Of a DNA stretch of 35,228 bases, positions 10,842 to 20,232 are shown piece by piece. Position numbers and translations under genes: made by a program. The notes beneath the pieces are model-generated. The model did no database searches. It was not told the origin of the DNA and saw only the letters and a list, made by a program, of their open reading frames with translations. How positions within the stretch are numbered: position 1 is the stretch's first letter; every line of letters begins with the position of its first letter. The stretch is from NCBI GenBank assembly GCA_947503655.1, contig CANNEP010000029.1, forward strand, positions 1-35,228. Direction: 5' to 3'. This stretch comes from an uncultured Microbacterium sp. GTDB taxonomy: Bacteria; Actinomycetota; Actinomycetes; Actinomycetales; Microbacteriaceae.

Positions 10842-11398
10842 AGGCACACACTATCGAAGCTCGGGGCCGCACTCTGCACTTGTGGCGAGTGCGTTTTGGT
10901 CGTTGCGGAGCAGGTAGCCCCTAGCGTCGGGCAACGATTAGCGACGACCAGCTCCCATCCAATCGCCGCGCGCAGCGCATCATACTGCGCCCCCAACGTC
11001 GTCGCTGCATCTGACCAGTTCGCCCCGTCATAGAGCCATACCGGCTTGCGCAAAAGCTCCGGAGGCTCCCAGTCATACCGCGGCCACACGTGCGCATGCT
11101 CAAACGCATCAGTGTTCCCGAAAACATCGATGTTGATGCGACGAAACGCGGGGTCCAAAGTGCGGCACGCCCGCTCCACCGCGGTCGCGAGCAGATCCAC
11201 GTCGGCAAGAAACTGCACCCGCTCCTCGCGCGGGAGCTCCGCCAACGCCTGCGCGGAAGGGTTGCGGCTCGGCAGCACTCACTAACCGGGCAAGAACTGC
11301 ACGTCGCCCATCACCGCGAACCCGCTCGTCAGCTCGGCCAAAACAGTAGGGTTCTCGCCGCGCAAAGCGGAACCAATACGATCGTCGCGCCAATCCAT
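10784..11398 (-). pseudogene. HIT-family protein (diadenosine polyphosphate hydrolase-like), interrupted
   Basis: One frame encodes a HIT-like protein in two pieces. The ATG at 11398 begins MDWRDDRIGSALRGENP... to GDVQFLPG (38 codons), followed by TAG (11284-11282) and TGA (11281-11279), then resumes in the same frame with VLPSRNPSAQ... through DPAFRRINIDVFGNTD and AFEHAHVWPRYDWEP, the core with the HxH residues. In intact relatives GDVQFLPG runs straight on as GY(S/C)VLLP, so the two stops seem to replace a tyrosine and a small residue. At the 3' end the frame runs past the expected stop into the next gene (about 10930 onward), giving an unrelated Cys/Ser-rich tail. A restart at the GTG at 11278 would give a 164-residue protein lacking the N-terminal strand. 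Decay is the simplest reading; a sequencing error cannot be excluded. Confidence 0.7.
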
Positions 11399-11421
11399 GC
11401 GCCGCAGTCTATTGGTTCCGC
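11367..11421. repeat. 12-bp inverted repeat spanning the HIT start codon
   Basis: GCGGAACCAATA (11367-11378) and TATTGGTTCCGC (11410-11421) are exact reverse complements 31 bp apart. The HIT start codon and its TAGACT -10-like box lie between or at the edge of the arms. Each arm contains one copy of the CGGAACCA/TGGTTCCG octamer that recurs through the window, so this is a head-to-head pair of that element. Confidence 0.7.
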
Positions 11422-11496
11422 CCGCTCGCGCCCGAACAAACCCCCGCCCGCCCACGCCTCCAGCAACCACCCGCCAAACCCCAACCAAACCAAACC

Positions 11497-11549
11497 AAAA
11501 AACGCCGCCCCCATACCCCCCGCACAGATGAGGGAAATAGGGGCGGCGT
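11497..11549 (-). terminator. Rho-independent terminator of the ABC/sugar operon
   Basis: On the minus strand ACGCCGCCCC (11549-11540) and GGGGCGGCGT (11511-11502) form a perfect 10-bp stem around a 28-nt loop, directly followed by TTTTTT. It lies about 30 nt past the last gene of the operon. Confidence 0.85.
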
Positions 11550-11577
11550 CCGGTCATTCGATGACGCGCAACACTAG

Positions 11578-12585
<1,008 letters not shown>

Positions 12586-12602
12586 AGTGTTCTCCTTGAG
12601 AC

Positions 12603-13688
12603 TCAAGATTCAACAGCGACCCACGCGCCAGCCTGACCGGCTGAGGCGACGACCGCTTCCGTGATGACGGCTGCGCGGAGGCCATCGGCGAAGGTCGGCA
12701 GACCCTCCGGGGCCACGCCGCGCAACGCGCTGTACGTGTCGCGCACAAATCCGTTGAACGCATCCTGGTACCCCATGGGGTGCCCAGACGGAACCACAGA
12801 CAAGCGGGCAGCGTCGGGCGTCAGTTGCGAAGCATCGCGGTGGCGCACCATGGTTCCGGCGCGCGAACCGACATGCAGCTGTTCCGGCTTCTCCTGCTCA
12901 AACCGCACGGACTGCTCGGCGCCATGCAGCTCAAACTCCAGCGCATTCTTGCGGCCTGCGGCCATCTGCGACACCAAAAGTGTGCCGATGGTTCCGCCAG
13001 CAAACTCCACCATCACCGCGGCGATGTCTTCGTTCTGCACTGGCAGGCCAGCCCGCTCCGCGTACACCGTGCGGGTGCGCGCCGACAGTCGCACAATGCG
13101 GTCGCCGGTCACGAACTCGACGAGGTCGCACAGGTGCGACCCAATGTCAGCAAACGCGCGCGACGAGCCGTCAGACATGCGCCAGTTGGCGTCGGTCTGC
13201 AGCAGCATCCAGTCCTGCAGGTAGGAGGCCTGCACACTCAGTACCGTGCCAATCGCGCCCTGCTGCACCAGCGCGCGAGCCTCGCGCACCATGGGGTGAA
13301 AGCGGTACACAAACGGCACGGTGTTCACGACACCAGCCTCTGCCGCGGCATCCACCAGCGCGCGAGCATCGGCAGACGATGCGGCCAACGGCTTTTCGCA
13401 CACCACCGCGACACCCGCCGCCACCACCTGAGCGGAGATGGCGGCGTGCGTGTCGTTCGGCGTGCAGACGTGCACCACATCGGGCTTTGCTGCGAGCAAA
13501 TCATCCAGGCTGGCAAAGGCGGGCACGCCCAGCGGCGCGGCCGTCGCCTGCGCCGAGGCGAGGGTGCGAGACGCAATACCCACGATCTCAGCGCCGGCGG
13601 CACGGGCCGCGCGCGCATGCACTTCGCCCATGAACCCCGCGCCAATGATGCCAACGCGCGGCACTGCCATGGTTCCGTTCGACGTCAC
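12603..13688 (-). CDS. Gfo/Idh/MocA-family NAD(P) oxidoreductase
   Basis: About 361 residues. The Rossmann nucleotide-binding motif GIIGAGFMG is near the N-terminus, followed by VVHVCTPNDTH and the family lysine in CEKPL. The C-terminal alpha/beta domain holds DIGSHLCDLVEF (with the conserved Asp/His) and FAGGTIGTLLVSQ. Members oxidise or reduce one hydroxyl of a sugar or cyclitol. The GTG at 13688 is preferred because AAGGG lies 9 nt before it and 5 nt separate it from the permease stop; an in-frame TTG at 13697 overlaps that stop but touches AAGGG directly, and the ATG at 13670 is also possible. Likely to work with the adjoining isomerase on an imported sugar. Confidence 0.9.
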   Translation of the reverse strand: MTSNGTMAVPRVGIIGAGFMGEVHARAARAAGAEIVGIASRTLASAQATAAPLGVPAFASLDDLLAAKPDVVHVCTPNDTHAAISAQVVAAGVAVVCEKPLAASSADARALVDAAAEAGVVNTVPFVYRFHPMVREARALVQQGAIGTVLSVQASYLQDWMLLQTDANWRMSDGSSRAFADIGSHLCDLVEFVTGDRIVRLSARTRTVYAERAGLPVQNEDIAAVMVEFAGGTIGTLLVSQMAAGRKNALEFELHGAEQSVRFEQEKPEQLHVGSRAGTMVRHRDASQLTPDAARLSVVPSGHPMGYQDAFNGFVRDTYSALRGVAPEGLPTFADGLRAAVITEAVVASAGQAGAWVAVES

Positions 13689-13693
13689 AGCAC

Positions 13694-14554
13694 TCAACCC
13701 TTAACGGCGCCACCGGACATACCGGCCACCAGGTTGCGCTGCACGACGAGGAAGAAGATCACGACCGGAATCGAGAACAGCACCGAAGCGGCGATCAGAC
13801 CGCCGTAGTCGATACCCGTGTCTTGGTTGAACGACACCAGCCAAACCGGCAGGGTGTACTTCGCCTGCTCCTGCAGGAGGATGTACGCCATGATGTAGTC
13901 GTTCCACGCCTCAATGAAGGTGAACACGGCCGTCGAGATCAGGCCCGGCAGTACGAGCGGGAAGTAGATGCTCCACAGCACCCGCATGTCGCCCGCACCA
14001 TCGAGGCGTGCGGCCTCGTCGATCTCCTCCGGAATCGCCTGGAAGAATCCGCGCAGCACCCAGATCGAGAACGGCAGCGCGCTCGCCAGATACGCGAGAA
14101 CCAGCGCCCAATACGTGTTCAGCATGTTCGCGTCACGGAACGTGAGGAACAACGGAATCAGCAGCGCGATCGAGGGGATCATCTGGATCGCCAGGATCGT
14201 CACCAAGATTGCCTTGCGACCGAAGAAGCGGAACCTCGTGAGGGCTGCCGTGGCAAGGAAGCCGACAGCGATGGAGGCGACAACGACGATGGCCGCGATC
14301 AGCAAGCTGTTGCCCAACGAGCTCAAGAAGCCGGGCTTCGTGAACGCGCGAATAAAGGCGTCAAGGCTCGGAGGCGCAGGCAAGAATGCCGGCTCGACCG
14401 AGGTCAGCTTGTCGGGCGTCTTAAACGACGAGTTGAGCATCCAATACGTGGGGAAGCCCCAAATGATGACCAACACGAACGCGAGAATGTGCGCTCCGGG
14501 GCCGCGGCTCCGAAGGCTCCGCCGGCGACGTTTGACTTTAAGGGGAGTACTCAC
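13694..14554 (-). CDS. Carbohydrate ABC transporter permease (MalG/CUT1 type)
   Basis: A 286-residue inner-membrane permease with about six hydrophobic segments, starting after the basic N-terminus KVKRRRRSLRSR with ILAFVLVIIWGFPTYWML. The EAA loop that contacts the ATPase is EEIDEAARLDGAGDMRVLW. Strong resemblance to CUT1 family MalG-like proteins. Its ATG overlaps the stop of the upstream permease by 4 bp (ATGA), indicating coupled translation. No ATPase gene lies in the operon; CUT1 systems of actinobacteria often share a distant MsiK-type ATPase. Confidence 0.95.
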   Translation of the reverse strand: MSTPLKVKRRRRSLRSRGPGAHILAFVLVIIWGFPTYWMLNSSFKTPDKLTSVEPAFLPAPPSLDAFIRAFTKPGFLSSLGNSLLIAAIVVVASIAVGFLATAALTRFRFFGRKAILVTILAIQMIPSIALLIPLFLTFRDANMLNTYWALVLAYLASALPFSIWVLRGFFQAIPEEIDEAARLDGAGDMRVLWSIYFPLVLPGLISTAVFTFIEAWNDYIMAYILLQEQAKYTLPVWLVSFNQDTGIDYGGLIAASVLFSIPVVIFFLVVQRNLVAGMSGGAVKG

Positions 14555-15495
14555 AGCTGCTCTCCTGAACGAACGAGGCGGCGGACATAGAAAGCGGTCA
14601 TGAACATGAGAATTCCCGCGGTAACCACCGCGATGGCAGCACCCTGCCCGTAGTCGTTGCCAGCGAATGCCTCACGGAACGACCAAATACCCAGCGTTGT
14701 GGTTCCGCCTTCCGGGCCGCCGCTTGTGAGAATCCAGATCTGGTTAAAGATGTTGAATCGCCAAATGATCGTGAGGATCGACACCAGGTAGATGATCGCC
14801 TTGAGGAAGGGGAACGTCACCGTCATGTAGATCTTGAAGCCATTCGCGCCGTCGAGCATGGCTGCTTCGTAGTACTCGCGCGGAATCTGCGACTGACCCG
14901 CATACAGGGTGAACGCGATGAACGGTGCGCCCTGCCAGACAACGAGAAGGGTCACCATCACCCACGCATCGCCCGGTGTGGTCAACCAGTTGTGGTCGGT
15001 GAAATCACCGAAGATGCCGAGCTGCGTGATCAGCCAGTTCACAACGCCGTACGGCGGCTGGAACAGCCACTGCCAGATGAGCGTTGCCGTCACCGTGGGG
15101 ATCGCCCACGCGAGGATCAGCACCACGTTGAGGGCGACACGCATGGGCTTGTTGAGGCGCATCATGAGCTCACTCATGAGCATGCCGAGACCGACGGTCA
15201 GGATGAGGCAGGCGCCGGTGAACGCAAACGTGCGCACCAGAACGGGCCAGAACTCGTCGCTCGTGAAGATGTTGGCGTAGTTGGCGAAACCAACCCACGG
15301 GGTTTCACCCGTGAAGAGGGACTTCATGCCGAAGTCCTGGAACGAGCTAATGACGAGTCGAACGAGCGGGTAGCCGACCGCGGCGAGCAAGACGATCGCG
15401 GCCGGAGCGAAGAGGAACAGCGGCGTCAGGGACGCCGACCCCGTCTTACGACGAGGCCGGCGTCTCTGAGGAGCCGCAGTTTTGCGGAGACTCAT
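14551..15495 (-). CDS. Carbohydrate ABC transporter permease (MalF/CUT1 type)
   Basis: A 314-residue permease with a cytoplasmic basic tail (QRRRPRRK) and about six membrane segments (LTPLFLFAPAAIVLLAAVGY first). The EAA loop reads YYEAAMLDGANGFKIYMTVT. This is the MalF-like partner of the following MalG-like permease; the two would form the heterodimeric channel. It follows the binding-protein gene by 11 bp, so it belongs to the same transcript. Confidence 0.95.
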   Translation of the reverse strand: MSLRKTAAPQRRRPRRKTGSASLTPLFLFAPAAIVLLAAVGYPLVRLVISSFQDFGMKSLFTGETPWVGFANYANIFTSDEFWPVLVRTFAFTGACLILTVGLGMLMSELMMRLNKPMRVALNVVLILAWAIPTVTATLIWQWLFQPPYGVVNWLITQLGIFGDFTDHNWLTTPGDAWVMVTLLVVWQGAPFIAFTLYAGQSQIPREYYEAAMLDGANGFKIYMTVTFPFLKAIIYLVSILTIIWRFNIFNQIWILTSGGPEGGTTTLGIWSFREAFAGNDYGQGAAIAVVTAGILMFMTAFYVRRLVRSGEQL

Positions 15496-15506
15496 GGTGC
15501 AGTGAG

Positions 15507-16838
15507 TTATCCGACGTTCAGAACGTCGTTGAGGTGATCAGCGAACTTGGTCGTTGCCTCGTCGACCGAGCGAGCACCCGTTGCGATCTGTACGAACAGG
15601 TCGTTCAGCGTCTTGTCTGCCTCAAGCGTTGCCCAACCAGGCGATGCGGGCAACGTGATGCCCTTCTTGCCGGCGGTGTAGAACGCCTGCTGGATTTCCG
15701 GAACCTCATCGAGGATCGCATCGATGTAGGTGGGGGAGATAGGCACAGCGCCGTTGTTCAGGCCAACGAAGTCCTGCTGGATTTCGGGGCTCGTCAGGAT
15801 CTTGATGTACTCGGTTGCGAGGTCAGCGTTCTTCGACTTCGCAGCGATCGAAACGACGGAACCAGCAGCCATGACCGGTGCGAGTTCGCCCGGGTTGTTG
15901 ATGCTCGGCATCGGGAAGCTACCGATCTGGCCAACGAGGTCAGGGTTACCCGACTCGATGGCAACGATCACGCTGGGGTTACCAGCGATGGTTGCCGAAG
16001 CCTTCAGCTCAGCCATAACGCTCGAGCCCTCGGGCGAGGTGGAGCTGGCCGTCTGCGACGAAGCAGCCGAGTAGCTGTTCTGGAACTCCTTGTACTGTTC
16101 CAGGCCCTTGATCGAGTTCGCGCTGTTGATGTCAGCGACCCACTCGTCGCCTTCAAGCTGTGCGAAGCTTCCGCCAGCGTCGTAGACGAACGGCATGGAC
16201 GACTGCCAGTCAGCACCCGCAAGGTAAAGAGCGGAGAAGTCCGAAGCCGGGTTCTTCGCCTTGACAGCATCGAGCGCCGCGGTGAACTCTGCCCAGGTCT
16301 CGGGCTCTTCGGTCACGCCAGCGTCTGCCCACATCTGCTTGTTGTAGGCGATTGCGTAGGTCGAAACACGCAGCGGTGCCGCGTAAACCTTGCCATCGAT
16401 GGTGGATGGAGCCTCGAGGCTCTCGTTCCACTCAACGCCGTGCTTGAGCTCGTCGAGCACATCGGTGAGGTCGCGGACAGCGCCGTTGGCGGCAAACAGC
16501 TGGATGTTGGTGTTGCCGATCTGAACGACGTCCGGCGGGTTGTCCGACGACAGTGCGGTGGTCAGCTTGGTGACGATGTTGTCCCACTGCTGAACCTCAA
16601 CCTTCACGGTTGCGCCCGTTGCCTCTTCGAAGCGCTTGTTGACCTCGGGAACCGTGACGTCAAGGAAGGCGCCGGTCTGCATGAACCAGACCGTCAGTTC
16701 GCGGTCCTTGTCTGCGGCAGCGTTGCCATCCGACTCTGCTGCGGTGCAGCCGCCGAGTGCGAGTGCGGAGATGAGTACAGCGGCTCCGATGCCTACTGTC
16801 CGCGTCGTAGTGCCGAATGCGGCGTGAGTGTTTTTCAT
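15507..16838 (-). CDS. Sugar-binding lipoprotein of the ABC transporter
   Basis: A 443-residue extracellular solute-binding protein (family 1). The signal peptide ends in the lipobox LGGC, with the lipidated cysteine at residue 31, so it should be anchored to the outer face of the membrane. Family traits include ELTVWFMQTG, KRFEEATGATVKVEVQQWD and DVVQIGNTN at the N-lobe. The ATG at 16838 (MKNTHAAF) is chosen because the signal peptide begins there; the longer open frame upstream is spurious. It is the first transporter gene, 65 bp after tetR on the same strand. The binding pocket offers aromatic residues, but the ligand cannot be named. Confidence 0.95.
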   Translation of the reverse strand: MKNTHAAFGTTTRTVGIGAAVLISALALGGCTAAESDGNAAADKDRELTVWFMQTGAFLDVTVPEVNKRFEEATGATVKVEVQQWDNIVTKLTTALSSDNPPDVVQIGNTNIQLFAANGAVRDLTDVLDELKHGVEWNESLEAPSTIDGKVYAAPLRVSTYAIAYNKQMWADAGVTEEPETWAEFTAALDAVKAKNPASDFSALYLAGADWQSSMPFVYDAGGSFAQLEGDEWVADINSANSIKGLEQYKEFQNSYSAASSQTASSTSPEGSSVMAELKASATIAGNPSVIVAIESGNPDLVGQIGSFPMPSINNPGELAPVMAAGSVVSIAAKSKNADLATEYIKILTSPEIQQDFVGLNNGAVPISPTYIDAILDEVPEIQQAFYTAGKKGITLPASPGWATLEADKTLNDLFVQIATGARSVDEATTKFADHLNDVLNVG

Positions 16839-16903
16839 GGTGATTCCAGTTTCTCTATGGGGGTTTCTTGCTGGAGCGCCGACGGCGAGCGCCGGCCGCG
16901 GTG

Positions 16904-17509
16904 TCACTTCGCGGGAGCGAGCAATTGGATCAGTGCGCGGAAGTGCACGATCATGTCGACGTCGCTGTCGAGGAGCCACTGCGTTTGGAGGCCATCGAGG
17001 GTCGCGATAATGAGCGTCGCGATCGCCGAGGGCTCCAAGTCGGTGCGGATGCGACCTTCCTCTTGGGCCAGCGCGATGCGCGTCGTCCAAGCGGATCGGT
17101 TGCGGGTGTACAGCTGCGTGAAGTATTCGCGTCGCCCGGTTTCGGTCGTGTCGGTGGCGGCGAGCGCCGACACCACGGAAAACAGTCCGATAAGCCCAGG
17201 AACGGTCGCGTTGTGAGCGACGAGCTCCAGGACAGTGTCTAGTTCGGCACCCTCCGTTGTGGGGAAGGTTTGCCGGTTGACGCCATCGCGATGCTTCACG
17301 ATCTCGAGCATCAGGTTGTCGAGCGAGCCGAAGTGGTGAAGCACGCCTGCTTTCGATCGGCCGACGCTGTCGGCGACATCTTGCAGCGTGGTCAGATCGA
17401 AGCCAGCCTCAGCAACGAGTTTCAAGGCTGCGTCGAGGACTTCCTGACGCAGTCTCTCGGTCTTTGCATAGGCGCCACGGGTGTGCGCAACGGAGGTTTT
17501 CTCTGCCAT
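16904..17509 (-). CDS. TetR-family transcriptional regulator
   Basis: 201 residues. The N-terminal TetR helix-turn-helix is LTTLQDVADSVGRSKAGVLHHFGSLDNLM (about residues 38-66, written here without a break only as a position guide); the C-terminal ligand-binding part is variable, as usual. It starts with ATG and lies between the two divergent sugar gene sets, 18 bp from a strong dyad at 17527-17547. That position implies control of both directions and of itself, with a pathway sugar or intermediate as the likely inducer. CUT1 sugar operons are more often ruled by LacI-type repressors, so a TetR here is mildly unusual. Confidence 0.92.
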   Translation of the reverse strand: MAEKTSVAHTRGAYAKTERLRQEVLDAALKLVAEAGFDLTTLQDVADSVGRSKAGVLHHFGSLDNLMLEIVKHRDGVNRQTFPTTEGAELDTVLELVAHNATVPGLIGLFSVVSALAATDTTETGRREYFTQLYTRNRSAWTTRIALAQEEGRIRTDLEPSAIATLIIATLDGLQTQWLLDSDVDMIVHFRALIQLLAPAK

Positions 17510-17526
17510 GGCGAAACACTACCTCT

Positions 17527-17547
17527 GGTTGAGATTAAAAATCAACC
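17527..17547. promoter_or_regulatory. Probable TetR operator in the divergent promoter
   Basis: GGTTGA and TCAACC flank a 9-nt centre that itself keeps TT-A-AA symmetry, giving a 21-bp dyad with only two unpaired position pairs. It lies in an AT-rich stretch between tetR (start 17509) and the divergent isomerase gene (start 17633). A further ATCAACC half-site recurs at 17565-17571, next to CAACCTGTTG. Confidence 0.7.
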
Positions 17548-17632
17548 AACGGTCGAAATTGGGTATCAACCTGTTGTATCGTGCTGTTTGCATGCCTGGT
17601 ACCTGTGCGTGTTCCGCCGAAGAGAGGCACTG

Positions 17633-18445
17633 ATGACTAGCCCTGAATTGTCCGTCCAGCTGTACACCGTGCGAGAAGCGCTTGCCGCTGATCTGCCGGG
17701 CACGCTCGCCAAGCTGGCCGCCGCGGGCCTCAATAACGTCGAGGTGTTCTCCGTTGATGAGAACGCTGCCGATATGCGCGACGCGGCAAAGGCGGCCGGG
17801 CTCAATATTCGCAGCGGGCACGAATACTTCCTGTCGGACCACGTGTCATCGCCCACGCGTTCATTTGACGTTCGTCCGGTCGAGCAGACGCTCGATTATG
17901 CCGCAGAGATGGGTCTCGACCTGCTCATCGACGCCTACGTTCCGGTTGAGCGCTGGGCCTCGCGTGATGAGATCGAGAAGACCGCCGAACGCCTCAACAG
18001 CGCTGTCGACGCGGCCGCATCGCGCGGCATCCGCCTCGGCTACCACAACCACTCGCACGAGTTCCACAACGAGATTGACGGCGTCAGCGCCTACGAAATC
18101 TTCGCCGGCCTCGTCGACGAGCGCGTCGCTCTCGAGCTCGACGTGTTTTGGGCGGCAACCGGTGGCCAGGATGTTCCCGCGCTCCTGCAGCGCCTCGGTG
18201 CGAAGGTGCGCGCACTCCACGCCAAGGACGGCATCATCGGCGAAGACCCCTACAAAGCTGAAGACCGCTCCAAGGTAGAGCTCGACCAGCGCATTGCCGG
18301 TCAGGGTGAGCTTGCGCTGACCGACATTCTCGCCAGCGCTTCGTCGGCTGAACTCGTCGTTATCGAGTTCGATCGCTACAACGGCGACATCTTCGACGCT
18401 ATCGAGAAGAGCGCGGCTTGGCTCCGTGAGGCAGGTGTTCGATGA
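17633..18445 (+). CDS. Sugar phosphate isomerase/epimerase (TIM barrel), second copy
   Basis: 270 residues, shorter than the one at 11578-12585 and only distantly similar to it. It starts as LSVQLYTVREAL, the usual entry of this family, and has YHNHSHEFHN (metal/active-site histidines), ALELDVFWAATGG (Glu/Asp), VRALHAKDG and VVIEFDRY as the later catalytic strands. The ATG at 17633 has AGAGAGG 5 nt upstream; the open frame further upstream lies within tetR and its operator. It overlaps the next gene by 4 bp (ATGA). With that dehydrogenase it forms a second isomerase/oxidoreductase pair, probably under the same TetR. Confidence 0.9.
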   Translation: MTSPELSVQLYTVREALAADLPGTLAKLAAAGLNNVEVFSVDENAADMRDAAKAAGLNIRSGHEYFLSDHVSSPTRSFDVRPVEQTLDYAAEMGLDLLIDAYVPVERWASRDEIEKTAERLNSAVDAAASRGIRLGYHNHSHEFHNEIDGVSAYEIFAGLVDERVALELDVFWAATGGQDVPALLQRLGAKVRALHAKDGIIGEDPYKAEDRSKVELDQRIAGQGELALTDILASASSAELVVIEFDRYNGDIFDAIEKSAAWLREAGVR

Positions 18446-19566
18446 GCGCGGCTCCCATGGGCGTCGGCATCATCGGCACCGGAATGATCAGCACGAAGTA
18501 TCTCGACAACCTCACGACCTTTCCTGACATCAAGGTTGTCGCGCTCGGTGACCTCGATGTTTCGCGTGCCGCGGCGCAGGCCGAGAAGTACGGAGTTCCC
18601 GTGGCGGGCACCCCAGAAGACGTACTCACCCACCCCGATGTTGAACTCGTCATCAACCTGACGATTCCGGTCGCCCATGTGCCCGTGAGCCTGGCCGCGG
18701 TCGAGGCGGGCAAACACGTTTGGAGCGAAAAGCCAATCGGCGTCAACCGTGAAGAAGCCCAGCAGCTCCTCACCGCCGCTGATGCCGCTGGTGTTCGCGT
18801 CGGCATCGCGCCCGACACCATCCTCGGCCCGGCGTTCCAGACCGCACTGCGTGCCCTTCGTCGCGGCGACATCGGGGTTCCGCTGTCTGCGCAGACGACC
18901 ATGCAGTACGTCGGCCCCGACCTCTTCCACCCGGCACCGGAGTTCCTGTTCGGTTTCGGTGGTGGCCCCGTCGCTGACATGGGCCCGTATTACATGAGCG
19001 CCATGGTCAACCTGTTTGGCCCGGTTGCTCGTGTGGCCGGCGTTGGGCTGAAGGGCCGCGAAAAGCGCACCATTCTCGTCGGTGACCGCCTTGGTTCCGC
19101 GTTCGACGTTGAGGTTCCGACCCACGTGCAAGCGATCGCGCAGTTCGAAAGCGGAATGACCAGCCAAAGCGTATTCAGCTTTGACTCGCACATCGCGCGC
19201 ACGGGCATTCTTGAGGTCATCGGTACCGAAGGAACCCTCGTGATTCCCGACCCGAACCGCTTTGTCGGCGAGGTTCGTATCGCGCGCGCCCCGGAAAAGT
19301 ACGAAGACCTCGACACCCCGCTGTGGAGCACCGTCGAGAACGTCGGTATCGAGTCCGGCCGCGGACTCGGCGTGCTCGACATGGCGCGCTCGATCCGCGC
19401 TGGCCTGCCCCACATCGCCACCGGTGAGCTCGGGTATCACGTGTTTGACGCGCTGATGTCGATCGAAGAATCTGTTGCTCTCGGCCAGTTCGTCGACGTC
19501 GCCAGCACCGTCGGCGTCGTGCCGCTCGTGCCGGAAGACCGCGACCCCTTCGCCGCCACGCTGTAG
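18442..19566 (+). CDS. Gfo/Idh/MocA-family NAD(P) oxidoreductase, second copy
   Basis: 374 residues. The nucleotide-binding loop is GIIGTGMIS, the family lysine lies in WSEKPIGV, and the second domain begins DTILGPAFQTALRALRRGDIG and contains GGGPVADMGPYYMSAMVNLFG, where histidine of the usual D-x-x-x-H is replaced by tyrosine/methionine. Sequence differs clearly from the 12603-13688 enzyme, so the two likely act on different intermediates. Translational overlap with the isomerase and a strong terminator right after the stop mark a two-gene operon. Confidence 0.92.
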   Translation: MSAAPMGVGIIGTGMISTKYLDNLTTFPDIKVVALGDLDVSRAAAQAEKYGVPVAGTPEDVLTHPDVELVINLTIPVAHVPVSLAAVEAGKHVWSEKPIGVNREEAQQLLTAADAAGVRVGIAPDTILGPAFQTALRALRRGDIGVPLSAQTTMQYVGPDLFHPAPEFLFGFGGGPVADMGPYYMSAMVNLFGPVARVAGVGLKGREKRTILVGDRLGSAFDVEVPTHVQAIAQFESGMTSQSVFSFDSHIARTGILEVIGTEGTLVIPDPNRFVGEVRIARAPEKYEDLDTPLWSTVENVGIESGRGLGVLDMARSIRAGLPHIATGELGYHVFDALMSIEESVALGQFVDVASTVGVVPLVPEDRDPFAATL

Positions 19567-19576
19567 GCAGTTATGA

Positions 19577-19618
19577 AACGCCCCGGCGCTTGCTCTGAGG
19601 AGTGAGCGCCGGGGCGTT
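19577..19618 (+). terminator. Terminator of the divergent isomerase/dehydrogenase operon
   Basis: AACGCCCCGGCGCT and AGCGCCGGGGCGTT are perfect 14-bp arms around a 14-nt loop, 10 nt after the stop. The downstream U-tract is poor (GTCGTTCTC), but the stem is very stable. Confidence 0.8.
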
Positions 19619-19660
19619 GTCGTTCTCATGCGTGTGGTTCCACTTGTCCAACACCCCAAC

Positions 19661-19672
19661 TACGCTGGCCGC
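19661..19672 (+). promoter_or_regulatory. -10 box of the VOC gene (leaderless)
   Basis: TACGCT is followed by exactly 6 nt and then the ATG at 19673, with no Shine-Dalgarno site, so the RNA should start at the start codon. Confidence 0.6.
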
Positions 19673-20101
19673 ATGAGCGGACTCATTCCCTACATCCTTT
19701 TCGACGGCACGGCTCGGCAAGCCCTCACCGACTACCAGGCGATTTTCGGCGGCAAGCTGTTTCTGCACGACTACGCGTCCGCCGGCCGCACCGACGGGCC
19801 GGCCGACGCGATCGCGCACGGCATGGTGATCGGCGACGTAGAGATCGCTGGCTCTGACGCCGGCGACGGCGAATCGTCGGTATCGATGAGCGGCATGTTC
19901 TTCTCGCTTCTCGGGGCGGCCGACCCTGGCACGTTGACCCAGTGGTTCGACGCCCTGGCAGAGGGCGGAAGCATCACAGACCCTCTGCAGAAGCGTCCGT
20001 GGGGCGACTACGACGGCACGGTCGTCGACAAGTACGGCATCACGTGGCTCATTGGCTACCAAGAACCCCAGACCACGCAGGGGCAAGGCGCGACAGCGTA
20101 G
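19673..20101 (+). CDS. VOC-family (glyoxalase/PhnB-like) protein
   Basis: 142 residues. PYILFDGTARQALTDYQAIFGG at the start, HGMVIGDVEIAGSD in the middle and KYGITWLIGY at the end follow the PhnB-like branch of the vicinal oxygen chelate fold (two beta-alpha-beta-beta-beta units). Such proteins bind a metal or small molecule; enzymatic function of this branch is mostly unknown. The ATG at 19673 is chosen over an earlier in-frame ATG at 19628, which would lie in the terminator zone of the previous operon. It is monocistronic, with its own terminator. Confidence 0.85.
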   Translation: MSGLIPYILFDGTARQALTDYQAIFGGKLFLHDYASAGRTDGPADAIAHGMVIGDVEIAGSDAGDGESSVSMSGMFFSLLGAADPGTLTQWFDALAEGGSITDPLQKRPWGDYDGTVVDKYGITWLIGYQEPQTTQGQGATA

Positions 20102-20114
20102 CCAAACATGAACG

Positions 20115-20150
20115 GGTGCAAACCAAAAGGATGCACCATGTTTACTTTTG
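20115..20150 (+). terminator. Terminator after the VOC gene
   Basis: GGTGCA and TGCACC pair, with ACC/GG nested inside and AAAA at the tip, followed by TTTACTTTTG. It lies 14 nt after the stop. Confidence 0.6.
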
Positions 20151-20232
20151 CCCCTAGTTCTTAGTAGGTTTGAGTGTCACGCATGGGAGAGATGCGTGAA
20201 AAACAACACCGAACCCGAACTTGGGAGCCCCC

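Noticed and set aside
11279..11284. Stop-codon recoding (selenocysteine or pyrrolysine) in the HIT gene
   Set aside because: Two different stops in a row, no known role for either residue in HIT proteins, and no SECIS-like structure obvious; a pseudogene is simpler.
15534..17216. 560-codon open frame antisense to the binding-protein and tetR genes
   Set aside because: Crosses two clear genes and has no domain.
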